DNA of 18,109 nucleotides, from the NCBI GenBank assembly GCA_005772945.1, contig SXIE01000133.1, forward strand, positions 1-18,109, in the 5' to 3' direction. A program made the translations under genes and the position numbers. The notes beneath the pieces were generated by a model. That model did not search any database and was not told the origin of the DNA. It saw nothing but the letters and a program-made list of their open reading frames with translations. This document shows positions 6,454 to 13,268 of the stretch, piece by piece (positions within the stretch are counted from its first letter, which is position 1; every line of letters starts with the position of its first letter). This stretch comes from Pseudomonadota bacterium. GTDB lineage: Bacteria > Myxococcota > UBA9042 > PHBI01.

Positions 6454-7872
6454 ATGCGACGCGCGAAAATCGTCTGTACCCTCGGCCCCGCCACCAGTGA
6501 CCAAGCCGCCGTCGACGCTCTCGTCGAGGCCGGCATGGACTGCGCCCGGCTCAACTTCTCCCACGGCACGCACGAGGCTCACGCCGCGACCGCCGCGATG
6601 GTTCGTACGGCCGCCCAAAAGGCCGGTCGGCCGCTCGCCATCCTCGCCGATCTGTGCGGTCCCAAGATGCGCGTCGGCCGCTTCGAGGGTGGCAGCATCG
6701 AGCTCGTCGCGGGCGCCGCCTTCACGCTCTCGGTCGTCGAGCGCCCCGGCAATGTTGACGGTGTCTACATTACGTACGCCGCGCTGGTCGACGACGTCGA
6801 TCCCGGCGACATCATCCTCCTCGACGACGGCCTCCTGCAGCTCAAGGTCGAGCGCGTCGAGGCACCGAACATCCACTGCATCGTCGAAGTCGGCGGCACG
6901 CTCTCCGACAAGAAGGGCCTGAACGTCCCGGGCCGCCGCCTCTCGACGCCGGCGCTCACCGACAAGGACCGCGTCGATCTGGCCTTTGCCGTCGACGTCC
7001 TCCACGTCGACTTCATCGCGCTCTCGTTCGTGCGCTCGCCCGACGACGTGCGCGAGGCGCAGCTCCTGGCCAAGGGCACGCCGGTCATCGCGAAGATCGA
7101 GAAGCCCGACGCCATCACGAACCTCGCGGCCATTCTCGATACGGCCGACGGCGCGATGGTCGCGCGCGGCGACCTCGGCGTCGAGATGGGCGCCGAGAAA
7201 GTCCCGCTCCTCCAGAAGCGCATCATCCGCGAGGTGAACGCGCGCCGGAAGCTCGTCATCACCGCGACGCAGATGCTCGACTCGATGATCCGTAACCCGA
7301 CCCCGACGCGCGCCGAGGCCGCCGACGTGGCGAACGCCGTCCTCGACGGCACCGACGCGCTCATGCTCTCGGGCGAGACCGCGAGCGGCCGCCACCCGAC
7401 GCTGGCCGTGCAGATGATGGACCGCATCATCCGCGAGGTGGAGCGCGATTGGATCGCGAACGTGCACGACGTGAAGGAGATGCTGCCGTCCCCCTTGATG
7501 GTGCCCTCGACGCAATGGGACTTCGCCGACGCGGCCGCGCGCTCGGCCGCGCTCATGTCGATGATGCTGCCGCTCGCGGCGATCGTGGTCTTCACGCGCG
7601 ACGGGCGCACGGCCTCGCTCATCTCCGAATACCGGCCGCGCGCGCCGATCGTCGCGCTCACCAAGGACAACCACACCGCCAATCGCATGGCGGTCGACTG
7701 GGGCATCACGCCGCGCGTCGAGGTCCCGCCGGAGCACCTGGCCGAGGGCGTGCGCATGGCCACCGGGCTGCTGCTCCGCGAGGGGATCTGCCAGGTCGGC
7801 GACGCCTTCGCGCTCGTCATCGGATGGCCCGTCGCGTCGGGCACGAACACCGTCAAGTTGCATCGAATCTAG
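6454..7872 (+). CDS. pyk: Pyruvate kinase, predicted K+-independent type
   Basis: A complete 472-residue pyruvate kinase converting phosphoenolpyruvate and ADP to pyruvate and ATP in glycolysis. Landmarks: AKIVCTLGPAT (4-14), ARLNFSHG (31-38, Arg32 for substrate), LADLCGPKMRVG (65-76), the B domain, the signature VIAKIEKPDAI with catalytic Lys214 and metal ligand Glu216, MVARGDLGVEM with Asp240, TATQMLDSM, and ALMLSGETASGRHP. The C-terminal regulatory domain is complete. At the positions equivalent to rabbit Thr113 and Glu117 it has Leu67 and Lys71; in this family Leu with Lys marks enzymes that do not need potassium. The start ATG 6454 has AAGGGCGG just upstream. TACAAG at 6442-6447 could be a -10 element placing transcription at or near the ATG. 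Copy 4 of the palindrome encodes NVDGVYI (100-106). Confidence 0.97.
   Translation: MRRAKIVCTLGPATSDQAAVDALVEAGMDCARLNFSHGTHEAHAATAAMVRTAAQKAGRPLAILADLCGPKMRVGRFEGGSIELVAGAAFTLSVVERPGNVDGVYITYAALVDDVDPGDIILLDDGLLQLKVERVEAPNIHCIVEVGGTLSDKKGLNVPGRRLSTPALTDKDRVDLAFAVDVLHVDFIALSFVRSPDDVREAQLLAKGTPVIAKIEKPDAITNLAAILDTADGAMVARGDLGVEMGAEKVPLLQKRIIREVNARRKLVITATQMLDSMIRNPTPTRAEAADVANAVLDGTDALMLSGETASGRHPTLAVQMMDRIIREVERDWIANVHDVKEMLPSPLMVPSTQWDFADAAARSAALMSMMLPLAAIVVFTRDGRTASLISEYRPRAPIVALTKDNHTANRMAVDWGITPRVEVPPEHLAEGVRMATGLLLREGICQVGDAFALVIGWPVASGTNTVKLHRI
6751..6771. repeat. Dispersed palindrome, copy 4 (in pyruvate kinase gene)
   Basis: ATGTTGACGGTGTCTACAT at 6752-6770; 8 of 9 in both arms. Encodes N-V-D-G-V-Y-I near the start of the B domain with no insertion relative to the family pattern as remembered. 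Confidence 0.85.
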
Positions 7873-7935
7873 CGCCTTTGTTTGCTGCGCCCGCGGCCAC
7901 CACCGCCGCCATCATCACACGATAGGAGCCTACCC

Positions 7936-8598
7936 ATGCACCGTTCCGTATTCCTGCGCCTCGTGCCCCTCGCCCTGACTGCGACTCTCGTGACCCTCTC
8001 GGCCGCGAGCGTCCATGCCATCCCGCCGCGTGGCCCCGATCCGTTCAGCCACGACAAGGGCTTCTTCATGCGCCTCTCCGGCGGGGGCGGTTACGGTCAC
8101 GCGGGCAGCCGCGCGGGCAGCTCCGACGTCACGCTGTCGGGGTTTGCGGCTCAGCTCGACCTGGCCTTCGGCGGCATCATCACCCCGAACCTGGCGCTGA
8201 CCGGCGAGCTCTTCGGCATGTCCGCCTTCGAGCCCACCATGAAGCTCGCGAGCGGCGCCGGCTCGGTCTCCGCGCGCCTCGAGGACACCCGCTTCCGGGT
8301 CGGCGCCCTCGGGGTCGGGCTGACGTATTACTTCATGCCGGCCAACATTTACGCATCCGCGGCCGTCGGCATCGGCAGCGCCCAGGTGCGCGGCGTCGGC
8401 AGCGACTTCGTCGTCGAGGCGAACACCGATCCCGGTCTCGCCATCAACGTGATGGCCGGCAAGGAATGGTGGGTCGCACGCCGCTGGGGTCTTGGCGTCG
8501 CCGTGCAGTTCATGTTCGCGTCGCTGCCGGACGACTCGGCCAGCGAAAATTGGAAAGTGTTCCAGATTGGCGTGTCGCTCACGGCCACCATGAACTGA
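7936..8598 (+). CDS. Outer-membrane beta-barrel protein, small OMP type
   Basis: A 220-residue protein with a clear Sec signal peptide: charged start, hydrophobic LVPLALTATLVTLSAAS and cleavage probably after VHA (residue 28). The mature part alternates hydrophobic and polar residues with glycine turns, as in an eight-stranded barrel: GFFMRLSGGGGYGHAG, TLSGFAAQLDLAFGGIITPNLALTGELFGM, FRVGALGVGLTYYFMPANIYASAAVGIGS, GLAINVMAGKEWWVARRWGLGVAVQFMFASLPDD, and a final strand FQIGVSLTATMN. It should sit in the outer membrane; its role is unknown. ATG 7936 is chosen because AGGAG lies eight bases upstream (7924-7928) and the signal peptide begins there. A longer in-frame start at 7882 would add a Pro-rich, unlikely leader. 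It is followed by a convergent gene. Confidence 0.85.
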   Translation: MHRSVFLRLVPLALTATLVTLSAASVHAIPPRGPDPFSHDKGFFMRLSGGGGYGHAGSRAGSSDVTLSGFAAQLDLAFGGIITPNLALTGELFGMSAFEPTMKLASGAGSVSARLEDTRFRVGALGVGLTYYFMPANIYASAAVGIGSAQVRGVGSDFVVEANTDPGLAINVMAGKEWWVARRWGLGVAVQFMFASLPDDSASENWKVFQIGVSLTATMN

Positions 8599-8625
8599 GG
8601 TCGCGATCGGCGCGGCGCGTGCGCC

Positions 8626-9165
8626 TCAGGGAAACTTGCGCACGCGCTCGCGCAGCGCCTCGATGAGCTTGGGCAGGGCCTTCTCCTGCGCCATCGCCTG
8701 GAGCGCCTTCGGCAAGGGGATCTTCGGGACGACGTGCGCCCGATAGTCGGCGAGCGTGCGTGCCGGGTTCCCATCGAAAGGGGTGAGCGTCCAGGCGCCT
8801 TCGTTGACGTGGTAGTCGCCCTCTTCGAGGCGCCAGGCGCGCACGTAGCGCACGCCCTCCTCGACGATGTGCTTGGCGCGCGTCGTCGCCGTCAGGTTCT
8901 TGAGCGGGAACGGCATGTCCATCGTCGTGCGCGTGCGCACGTCGTTGCCGATCCGCTCGAGCTCCTCGGCCTTCTTCACGCGCGGCATGAACTCGTGGTA
9001 GTGCTTGCCCTGATCGATGTGCCGCCAGACGGCGCCGGGCGGGGCCTCGATCACCGCGCGCAGCACGATCCGCTGCTGGTTCGTGCCGGCGATCGGCTCG
9101 GTCTCGATCACGACCTCGCCGCGGTCGAGCCGGGCCCTCAGCGCTTCATCGATCTCTTGGTTCAT
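8626..9165 (-). CDS. START/SRPBCC-fold (polyketide cyclase/CoQ10-binding type) protein
   Basis: A 179-residue protein without a signal peptide. The pattern IVLRAVIEAPPGAVWRHIDQGKHYHEFMPRVKKAEELERIGNDVRTRTTMDMPFPLKNLTATTR, then GVRYVRAWRLEEGDYHVNEGAWTLTPFDG..ARTLADYRAHVVPKIPLP, is that of SRPBCC proteins, which enclose a hydrophobic ligand pocket. The VWR-I-Y-EFMP and W-LTP elements are the best landmarks. The ligand and role are not known. The start is ATG at 9165 (minus strand), preceded by GGGAGCGAACG, a good Shine-Dalgarno; the frame stays open upstream to 9525 but that part is a shadow of the esterase gene. It is transcribed divergently from the esterase and converges with the outer-membrane protein gene, with only 27 bases between the two stops. 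Confidence 0.85.
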   Translation of the reverse strand: MNQEIDEALRARLDRGEVVIETEPIAGTNQQRIVLRAVIEAPPGAVWRHIDQGKHYHEFMPRVKKAEELERIGNDVRTRTTMDMPFPLKNLTATTRAKHIVEEGVRYVRAWRLEEGDYHVNEGAWTLTPFDGNPARTLADYRAHVVPKIPLPKALQAMAQEKALPKLIEALRERVRKFP

Positions 9166-9200
9166 CGTTCGCTCCCGCTCCGCGTCGTGCCACGGCGGCG

Positions 9201-9206
9201 ACGATA
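9201..9206 (-). promoter_or_regulatory. Possible -10 element for the SRPBCC gene
   Basis: Read on the minus strand, a TATCGT hexamer follows an AT-rich stretch (GTTTTTCAAC) that stands out in this GC-rich sequence and lies 36 bases before the start codon. A poor -35 (TTCGCG) occurs 18 bases upstream. Weak call. Confidence 0.3.
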
Positions 9207-9283
9207 GTTGAAAAACCTGCGGAGCGCGAAGCACGTCGCGCGCGCCCGCCTCGGGGTGATGCCATGCGCAAGGCCGTAAGTTC

Positions 9284-10342
9284 TTGAAGTCCCCCACCCG
9301 CCGCTTGGGACCGCTCTTCTGCTGTCTGAGCGCCGGCGCGTCGATCGCCGCGGGTGCGTGCGGCGACCCGCCGCTCGTGCTCCCAAACGACGCCGATGTG
9401 GACAGTGTCAACATTGGAACCGACGCGACGTCGGCGACCGTCGACGTCACAGCCACCGACTCCGGCCCGCGCATCGACGACCGCCCGACGCTCCTTCCCG
9501 ACACGACCGGATCGGAGCTCCCCAAGCCGGTCGAGGGCGAGCCGCTCGGCGGTGATCGCCCGGCGCGCGTGGTGCTTCCGGCGAACTATGATCCGGCGCG
9601 CGCCTGGCCGCTCGTCGTTCTGCTGCATGGCTATTCGGCGGGCGGCACGCTCGAGGATCTGTACCTCGAGTTCTCACCCAAGGCGTCGGCCGCCGGTTGG
9701 ATCGTGCTGGTCCCCGAAGGGACCCGCGATGCCTTCGGCTTCTCGTTCTGGAACGCCGACCCCGGCTGGTGCTGCAACTTCGCGCGCGCCACGGTGGACG
9801 ACGCCGGCTACCTCGCGGAGCTCATCGCCGAGGCGCGCGCGCGCTACCATGTTGACAGTGACCACATCGCCGCGTTCGGCCACTCCAACGGCGCCTTCAT
9901 GGCGCATACATTGGCCTGCGATGGCCGAAGCGGCGTCACCGCGGTCGCCGCGCTCGCCGGCGTGCTGCCGAGCCGAACCGAGGACTGCGACCCGCCGCGT
10001 CCCGTGTCGGTGCTGCAGATCCAGGGCACGCTCGATCTCGTCATCGCGTACGGCGGCTTGGCCGGGAGCTATCCGAGCGTCGACACGAACGTCGAGCGCT
10101 GGCGCCTCTACAATCGCTGCAAGGGCGCCGCTCTTGCCGGCGACGCGAAGGACTACGACTTCGCCATCCTCGGTGCCGAGACGCACCCGACGACCAGTGC
10201 GTCGTGCGCCGCCGACACGACCGTCACGCTCTGGCGCATGGAGGCCAGCGGGCACTTGCCGATTCCAATGCCCGCCTTCGTGCCCGATCTCTTGACCTGG
10301 CTCGGCACCCACGGCACCAGCGCGCCGTTCGAGGCAGACTGA
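9284..10342 (+). CDS. Secreted LpqC/PHB-depolymerase-type alpha/beta-hydrolase (esterase), probable lipoprotein
   Basis: A 352-residue protein with an N-terminal export signal (LGPLFCCLSAGASIAAGAC) and a plausible lipobox ending at Cys26. A low-complexity Asp/Thr/Pro linker (about 27-90) precedes a hydrolase domain. The domain has ARVVLPANYDPARAWPLVVLLHGYSAGG, VLVPEGTRDAFGFSFWNADPGWCCNF (the Trp/Cys-Cys stretch typical of this family), the nucleophile elbow GHSNGAFM (Ser201), a likely acid Asp251 in QGTLDLVIAYGG and His324 in SGHLPIPMP. It is expected to hydrolyse esters such as polyhydroxybutyrate or feruloyl esters outside the cytoplasm; the substrate is not known. The only start is TTG 9284, because an in-frame TGA lies at 9257. 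Palindrome copies 5 (linker, residues 38-44) and 6 (residues 189-195, just before the nucleophile elbow) are both here. Confidence 0.88.
   Translation: MKSPTRRLGPLFCCLSAGASIAAGACGDPPLVLPNDADVDSVNIGTDATSATVDVTATDSGPRIDDRPTLLPDTTGSELPKPVEGEPLGGDRPARVVLPANYDPARAWPLVVLLHGYSAGGTLEDLYLEFSPKASAAGWIVLVPEGTRDAFGFSFWNADPGWCCNFARATVDDAGYLAELIAEARARYHVDSDHIAAFGHSNGAFMAHTLACDGRSGVTAVAALAGVLPSRTEDCDPPRPVSVLQIQGTLDLVIAYGGLAGSYPSVDTNVERWRLYNRCKGAALAGDAKDYDFAILGAETHPTTSASCAADTTVTLWRMEASGHLPIPMPAFVPDLLTWLGTHGTSAPFEAD
9395..9415. repeat. Dispersed palindrome, copy 5 (in esterase linker)
   Basis: ATGTGGACAGTGTCAACAT at 9396-9414; left arm 8 of 9, right arm 9 of 9. Encodes D-V-D-S-V-N-I in the disordered linker after the export signal. 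Confidence 0.85.
9848..9868. repeat. Dispersed palindrome, copy 6 (in esterase catalytic domain)
   Basis: ATGTTGACAGTGACCACAT at 9849-9867; left arm 9 of 9, right arm 7 of 9. Encodes H-V-D-S-D-H-I just before the nucleophile elbow, where the family normally has a Tyr-x-Val-Asp-Pro-x-Arg-Ile/Val pattern. Confidence 0.8.
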
Positions 10343-10363
10343 TCGCGCGTCGCATGCTCGCGC

Positions 10364-11761
10364 TCAATACGAGCCGACGATCTTGAACTCGATGCGCCGA
10401 TTCTTGGCTTTGCCGGCAAGGCTCTTGTTCGGCGCGACCGGGCGCGTCTCGCCGTAGCCCTGAGCGCGCAGCCGATCCTTGCCGATGCCCTTCTCCACCA
10501 GGAACGCGAGCACCGCGTCGGCACGCGCTTGCGAGAGGCGCATGTTCGCCTCGTCGTCGCCATCGTCGTCCGTGTGGCCGCTGATCTCGATATGCAGCGA
10601 GGGGTAGTCCTTGAAGACGCGCACGGCCTCGGCCAGGAGGTTGAAGCTCTGCGGACGGATGACCGCGCTGGCCGTTTCGAAGTTGATGCCGCTCACCGTG
10701 CCGCTGAACTTCTTCTGGACCGCCTTCGGGAGGCATCCTTTTTCCTTTGGAGTTCCGGCCTGTTGCGGGCATTTGTCGTCGGCGTCGTGGATCCCGTCAT
10801 GGTCGGCGTCGGGGCAGCCATCGAGGGTCCCCGTGCCGGCTTCGTCGGGGCACGCGTCGAGTCCGTCGGCGAAGCCGTCCTTGTCGCGGTCGGGCGGCGG
10901 CGCGCAACCTTGGTGCGCTTCGTCGCCGGCTTGACTCGGGCAGCGGTCGACCTCGTCGGAGATCCCGTCGCCGTCACTATCGGGGCAGCCGCGAAAGCGC
11001 GCGGGACCGGGTTGCTGGACGCACTGGTCATCGCTGTCGGTGATGCCGTCGCCGTCCGCGTCCGGGCAGCCTTGGGCGCTCAGGACGCCGCGCTTGGTGC
11101 GGCATTGGTCTTCGTCATCGGGGATCCCGTCGCCATCGGCGTCGGGCGGCGCGTCGCTGCCCCCGCGCCACACGAAAAAATCCACCCCGAGCGCCGCATC
11201 GAGAAGCGGTGCAAGGCCCGCGCTGTAGCTATCGGTGAGGCTGACATGAACGTCGGCGCGCACGGCGAGCCAGTCGAGGGCCATCCAGCGGAGGCCGAGA
11301 CCCGCGTGTGCGTCCCAGTCGGTGTCGGCGCCAAGCTGTCCGGACACCAGCTGGTAGCCGCCTGCGCCGATCGAGACGTGCGGCGACCAAGCCCCGTCGA
11401 AGGGCGAAAAGAGGACATCGCCGGTCCAGTGCAGTGCGACCGCGGAGAGATCGCCGCCCGCCAGATCGCCGAGGGCCGGTGCGTTCGCGCCGAAGGGAAT
11501 GGCCGTCGCGCCCGCCTCGAAGGCCAGCCAACGGAGGAACTGAAAACCGACGCGCACCCCGACCAGCGGCGCGTGTTCAGCGTCGACCCCGGCGTCGGAA
11601 TACTGGTGGATGTCCCAGTCGCCCAGGACGAGGTGCACGCCGCCGAAGACCCCCGCATAGAGCGCAGGAGCAGGAACGCCGCGTGGCGGGGCCGCCGCGA
11701 CGGGCGCCGCGGACGCGAGGGACGCGCTCAGCGCGAGCGTGATGAGGAGCAGACGAAGCAT
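10364..11761 (-). CDS. OmpA-family outer-membrane protein with thrombospondin type 3 repeats
   Basis: A 465-residue protein in three parts after a signal peptide (cleaved near residue 24, PVAAA). Residues about 30-200 are a beta-barrel-like region (LYAGVFGGVHLVLGDW, LVGVRVGFQFLRWLAFEAGA, VSIGAGGYQLVSG, LAVRADVHVSLTDSY). Residues about 205-343 are five calcium-binding thrombospondin type 3 repeats (DADGDGIPDDEDQC and variants) with regular cysteines. Residues about 357-463 are an OmpA C-terminal domain (INFETASAVI, IEISGHTDDDGDDEANMRLSQARADAV, GYGETRPVAPN, NRRIEFKIV) that binds peptidoglycan. It should anchor the outer membrane to the wall. ATG at 11761 is preceded by GGAGGA on the minus strand. 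The frame is open further upstream but only as a shadow of the divergent gene. It converges with the esterase, whose stop lies 21 bases away. Confidence 0.93.
   Translation of the reverse strand: MLRLLLITLALSASLASAAPVAAAPPRGVPAPALYAGVFGGVHLVLGDWDIHQYSDAGVDAEHAPLVGVRVGFQFLRWLAFEAGATAIPFGANAPALGDLAGGDLSAVALHWTGDVLFSPFDGAWSPHVSIGAGGYQLVSGQLGADTDWDAHAGLGLRWMALDWLAVRADVHVSLTDSYSAGLAPLLDAALGVDFFVWRGGSDAPPDADGDGIPDDEDQCRTKRGVLSAQGCPDADGDGITDSDDQCVQQPGPARFRGCPDSDGDGISDEVDRCPSQAGDEAHQGCAPPPDRDKDGFADGLDACPDEAGTGTLDGCPDADHDGIHDADDKCPQQAGTPKEKGCLPKAVQKKFSGTVSGINFETASAVIRPQSFNLLAEAVRVFKDYPSLHIEISGHTDDDGDDEANMRLSQARADAVLAFLVEKGIGKDRLRAQGYGETRPVAPNKSLAGKAKNRRIEFKIVGSY
10733..11149 (-). repeat. Five tandem thrombospondin type 3 repeats within the OmpA gene
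   Basis: Units of roughly 25-28 codons, each with an Asp-rich core (PDADGDGIPD, PDADGDGITD, PDSDGDGISD, PDRDKDGFAD, PDADHDGIHD) followed by a cysteine. The cores give a visible DNA repeat. The Asp pattern binds calcium in this family. Confidence 0.85.
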
Positions 11762-11890
11762 CGAAGTCCTCCGCGCGCGAGTCTGGTTCAGGAAGCGCCG
11801 CGCGTCGAGAAGCCCGCGAATCTTTTCCGGGGTTTTGCCGTGCACGCCGTCGGCGCGAAGGACGCCGCCACGCCGCTGCCGAGGCCGTGC

Positions 11891-11896
11891 TATGGT
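11891..11896 (+). promoter_or_regulatory. Extended -10 element, possibly giving a leaderless transcript for the PRMT-like gene
   Basis: TATGGT preceded by TGC makes an extended -10. Transcription would begin about seven bases further on, at the GTG start codon at 11903. No -35 element and no convincing Shine-Dalgarno are present, which fits leaderless translation. The 141-base gap to the divergent OmpA gene holds no other clear element. Confidence 0.4.
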
Positions 11897-11902
11897 CGGC
11901 GG

Positions 11903-13264
11903 GTGAAGTACGAAACCGGCGGCGGCCACGACGCGAGCCTCGAATACCATGCCCGCATGCTCGCCGATCCGCATCGCGTCGTCGCGTACGACCGCGCGCT
12001 CCGGCGCCTGGTTCGCCCGGGCGATCGCGTGCTCGATGCGGGCGCCGGCACGGGCCTCCTGGCGATGCTGGCGGCGCGCGCCGGGGCCAGCCACGTGTGG
12101 GCCGTCGAGTCGATGCCGATCGCCGAGGCCATGCGCGCGCTCGTCGAGCGCAACGGCCTGAGCGAGGATGTGACCACTGTCAACATCGACCTGCGCGAGT
12201 TCGAGGGCGGCCCGTTCGACGTCATCGTCAGCGACTGCCTCGGCCGCTTTCTGATCGACGATCATATGATGGAGGCGATGACGGCGGCGTGCCGCCTGCT
12301 CGCCCCGGGTGGCCATGTCATCCCGGGCTCGGTCGAGCTGCTCGTCGCGCCCGTCGCGCTGGTCCACCTCGCGACGCTGGATACCTGGGTCCACCCGATC
12401 CTCGGACTCGATCTCACGCCGCGCGCGGCCGCGGCCGAGCACGAGGCCTTCGGCGTCCACCTAGGGCCGGACGCGGTCTTGGCCGAGCCGCAGACGTTCG
12501 CGACCTGGCGCCCGCCGGCGCCGGCGCCCGTCTTCGAGCAGACGCTGACCTTCACCCTGACGCGCCCGGGGCGCCTGCGTGGCGTCGCGGGTTGGTTCCG
12601 CGCCGAGCTCGCGCCGGGCGTCGTCTTGTCGACCGAGCCGGGCGTCGAGACGCATTGGCATCAGCTCCTCTTTCCGCTGCCGCCGATGAACGTCGTCGAA
12701 GGCGACCGACTGGAGGTCCACTTGCGCCTCGGCGATCGCGCCACGACCCGCGAGCCGCCGTGGTTCTGGGACGCGCGGCTCGTGTCCGCGAGCGGCGCCG
12801 CTCCGACCGAGGTCGCGCGCCACGAGGACGACCCGCTGGCCCATATTGACACTGTCAACATCGCGCGCACGTCGGCCTCGGAGACCCGCGATCCAGCGGA
12901 CCTCAACGCGCGCGGTGCCAGCGCCTTTGCCGAGCGCGACTACCCCGCGGCCATCACCGCGTTCGAGGCCGCGGTGTCGTGCCTGCGACCCGACGACGAC
13001 GCGACCTGGGCGGCCGACGTCTACGAAAACCTCGGGCTGGCGCGGGCCACCGCGGGCTTTCACATGGCGGCGATGATCCCGCTCATGCGCGCGCTCGGCG
13101 ACGGCCTGACGACGGGCACACCGCGCGAGCAATCGCTGCGGGTCTTGGTCGACGTCGCCTTTCGCTCGGGCCGCGTGCGCGACGGGGAGCGCTTCCTGGC
13201 GCGCTACGTCGAGGCGTTCGGCCACCACCCGAGCGGGTGGGCGCGGACCCCGCTACCCTCGTAA
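11903..13264 (+). CDS. Protein arginine methyltransferase-like protein with a C-terminal TPR-like region
   Basis: A 453-residue protein. Residues 1-285 follow the PRMT layout: YHARMLADPHRVVAYDRAL (15-32), SAM motif I VLDAGAGTGLLAMLAARAGASHVWAVE (43-69), DVIVSDCLGRFLIDDHMMEAM (106-126) where PRMTs have the double-glutamate loop, LLAPGGHVIPGSVELLVAP (132-150), a beta-barrel-like half, and THWHQLLFPLP (250-260), matching the THW loop. The two catalytic acids appear as Asp (Asp111 and Asp119/120) rather than Glu. Residues 333-440 hold a helical repeat region (LNARGASAFAERDYPAAITAFEAAV) resembling TPR. Methylation of protein arginine is therefore inferred, not certain. GTG 11903 is chosen as it keeps the YHARML helix. 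Palindrome copies 7 (residues 89-95) and 8 (314-320) lie in the Rossmann part and in the inter-domain linker. Its stop is four bases from that of the convergent flavoprotein gene. Confidence 0.82.
   Translation: MKYETGGGHDASLEYHARMLADPHRVVAYDRALRRLVRPGDRVLDAGAGTGLLAMLAARAGASHVWAVESMPIAEAMRALVERNGLSEDVTTVNIDLREFEGGPFDVIVSDCLGRFLIDDHMMEAMTAACRLLAPGGHVIPGSVELLVAPVALVHLATLDTWVHPILGLDLTPRAAAAEHEAFGVHLGPDAVLAEPQTFATWRPPAPAPVFEQTLTFTLTRPGRLRGVAGWFRAELAPGVVLSTEPGVETHWHQLLFPLPPMNVVEGDRLEVHLRLGDRATTREPPWFWDARLVSASGAAPTEVARHEDDPLAHIDTVNIARTSASETRDPADLNARGASAFAERDYPAAITAFEAAVSCLRPDDDATWAADVYENLGLARATAGFHMAAMIPLMRALGDGLTTGTPREQSLRVLVDVAFRSGRVRDGERFLARYVEAFGHHPSGWARTPLPS
12167..12187. repeat. Dispersed palindrome, copy 7 (in PRMT-like Rossmann domain)
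   Basis: ATGTGACCACTGTCAACAT at 12168-12186; left arm 6 of 9, right arm 9 of 9. Encodes D-V-T-T-V-N-I. Its left arm has the same ATGTGACC variant as copy 1, so variants recur. Confidence 0.8.
12842..12862. repeat. Dispersed palindrome, copy 8 (in PRMT-like/TPR linker)
   Basis: ATATTGACACTGTCAACAT at 12843-12861; left arm 8 of 9, right arm 9 of 9. Encodes H-I-D-T-V-N-I between the methyltransferase and TPR-like parts. It is the last copy found; none was seen from 12862 to the end. Confidence 0.85.
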
Positions 13265-13268
13265 CCCG

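Noticed and set aside
8340..8349. GCCAACATT in the outer-membrane protein gene as a half-site
   Set aside because: Only six bases of the right arm match and no left arm or centre is present.
10529..11902. Upstream continuation of the PRMT-like frame across the OmpA gene, making a 911-codon frame
   Set aside because: The extension is antisense to the OmpA/TSP3 gene and carries no PRMT sequence; conserved sequence begins at the GTG at 11903.
11762..12460. Upstream extension of the OmpA frame
   Set aside because: The signal peptide and a strong GGAGGA Shine-Dalgarno fix the start at 11761; the extension is a shadow of the divergent gene.
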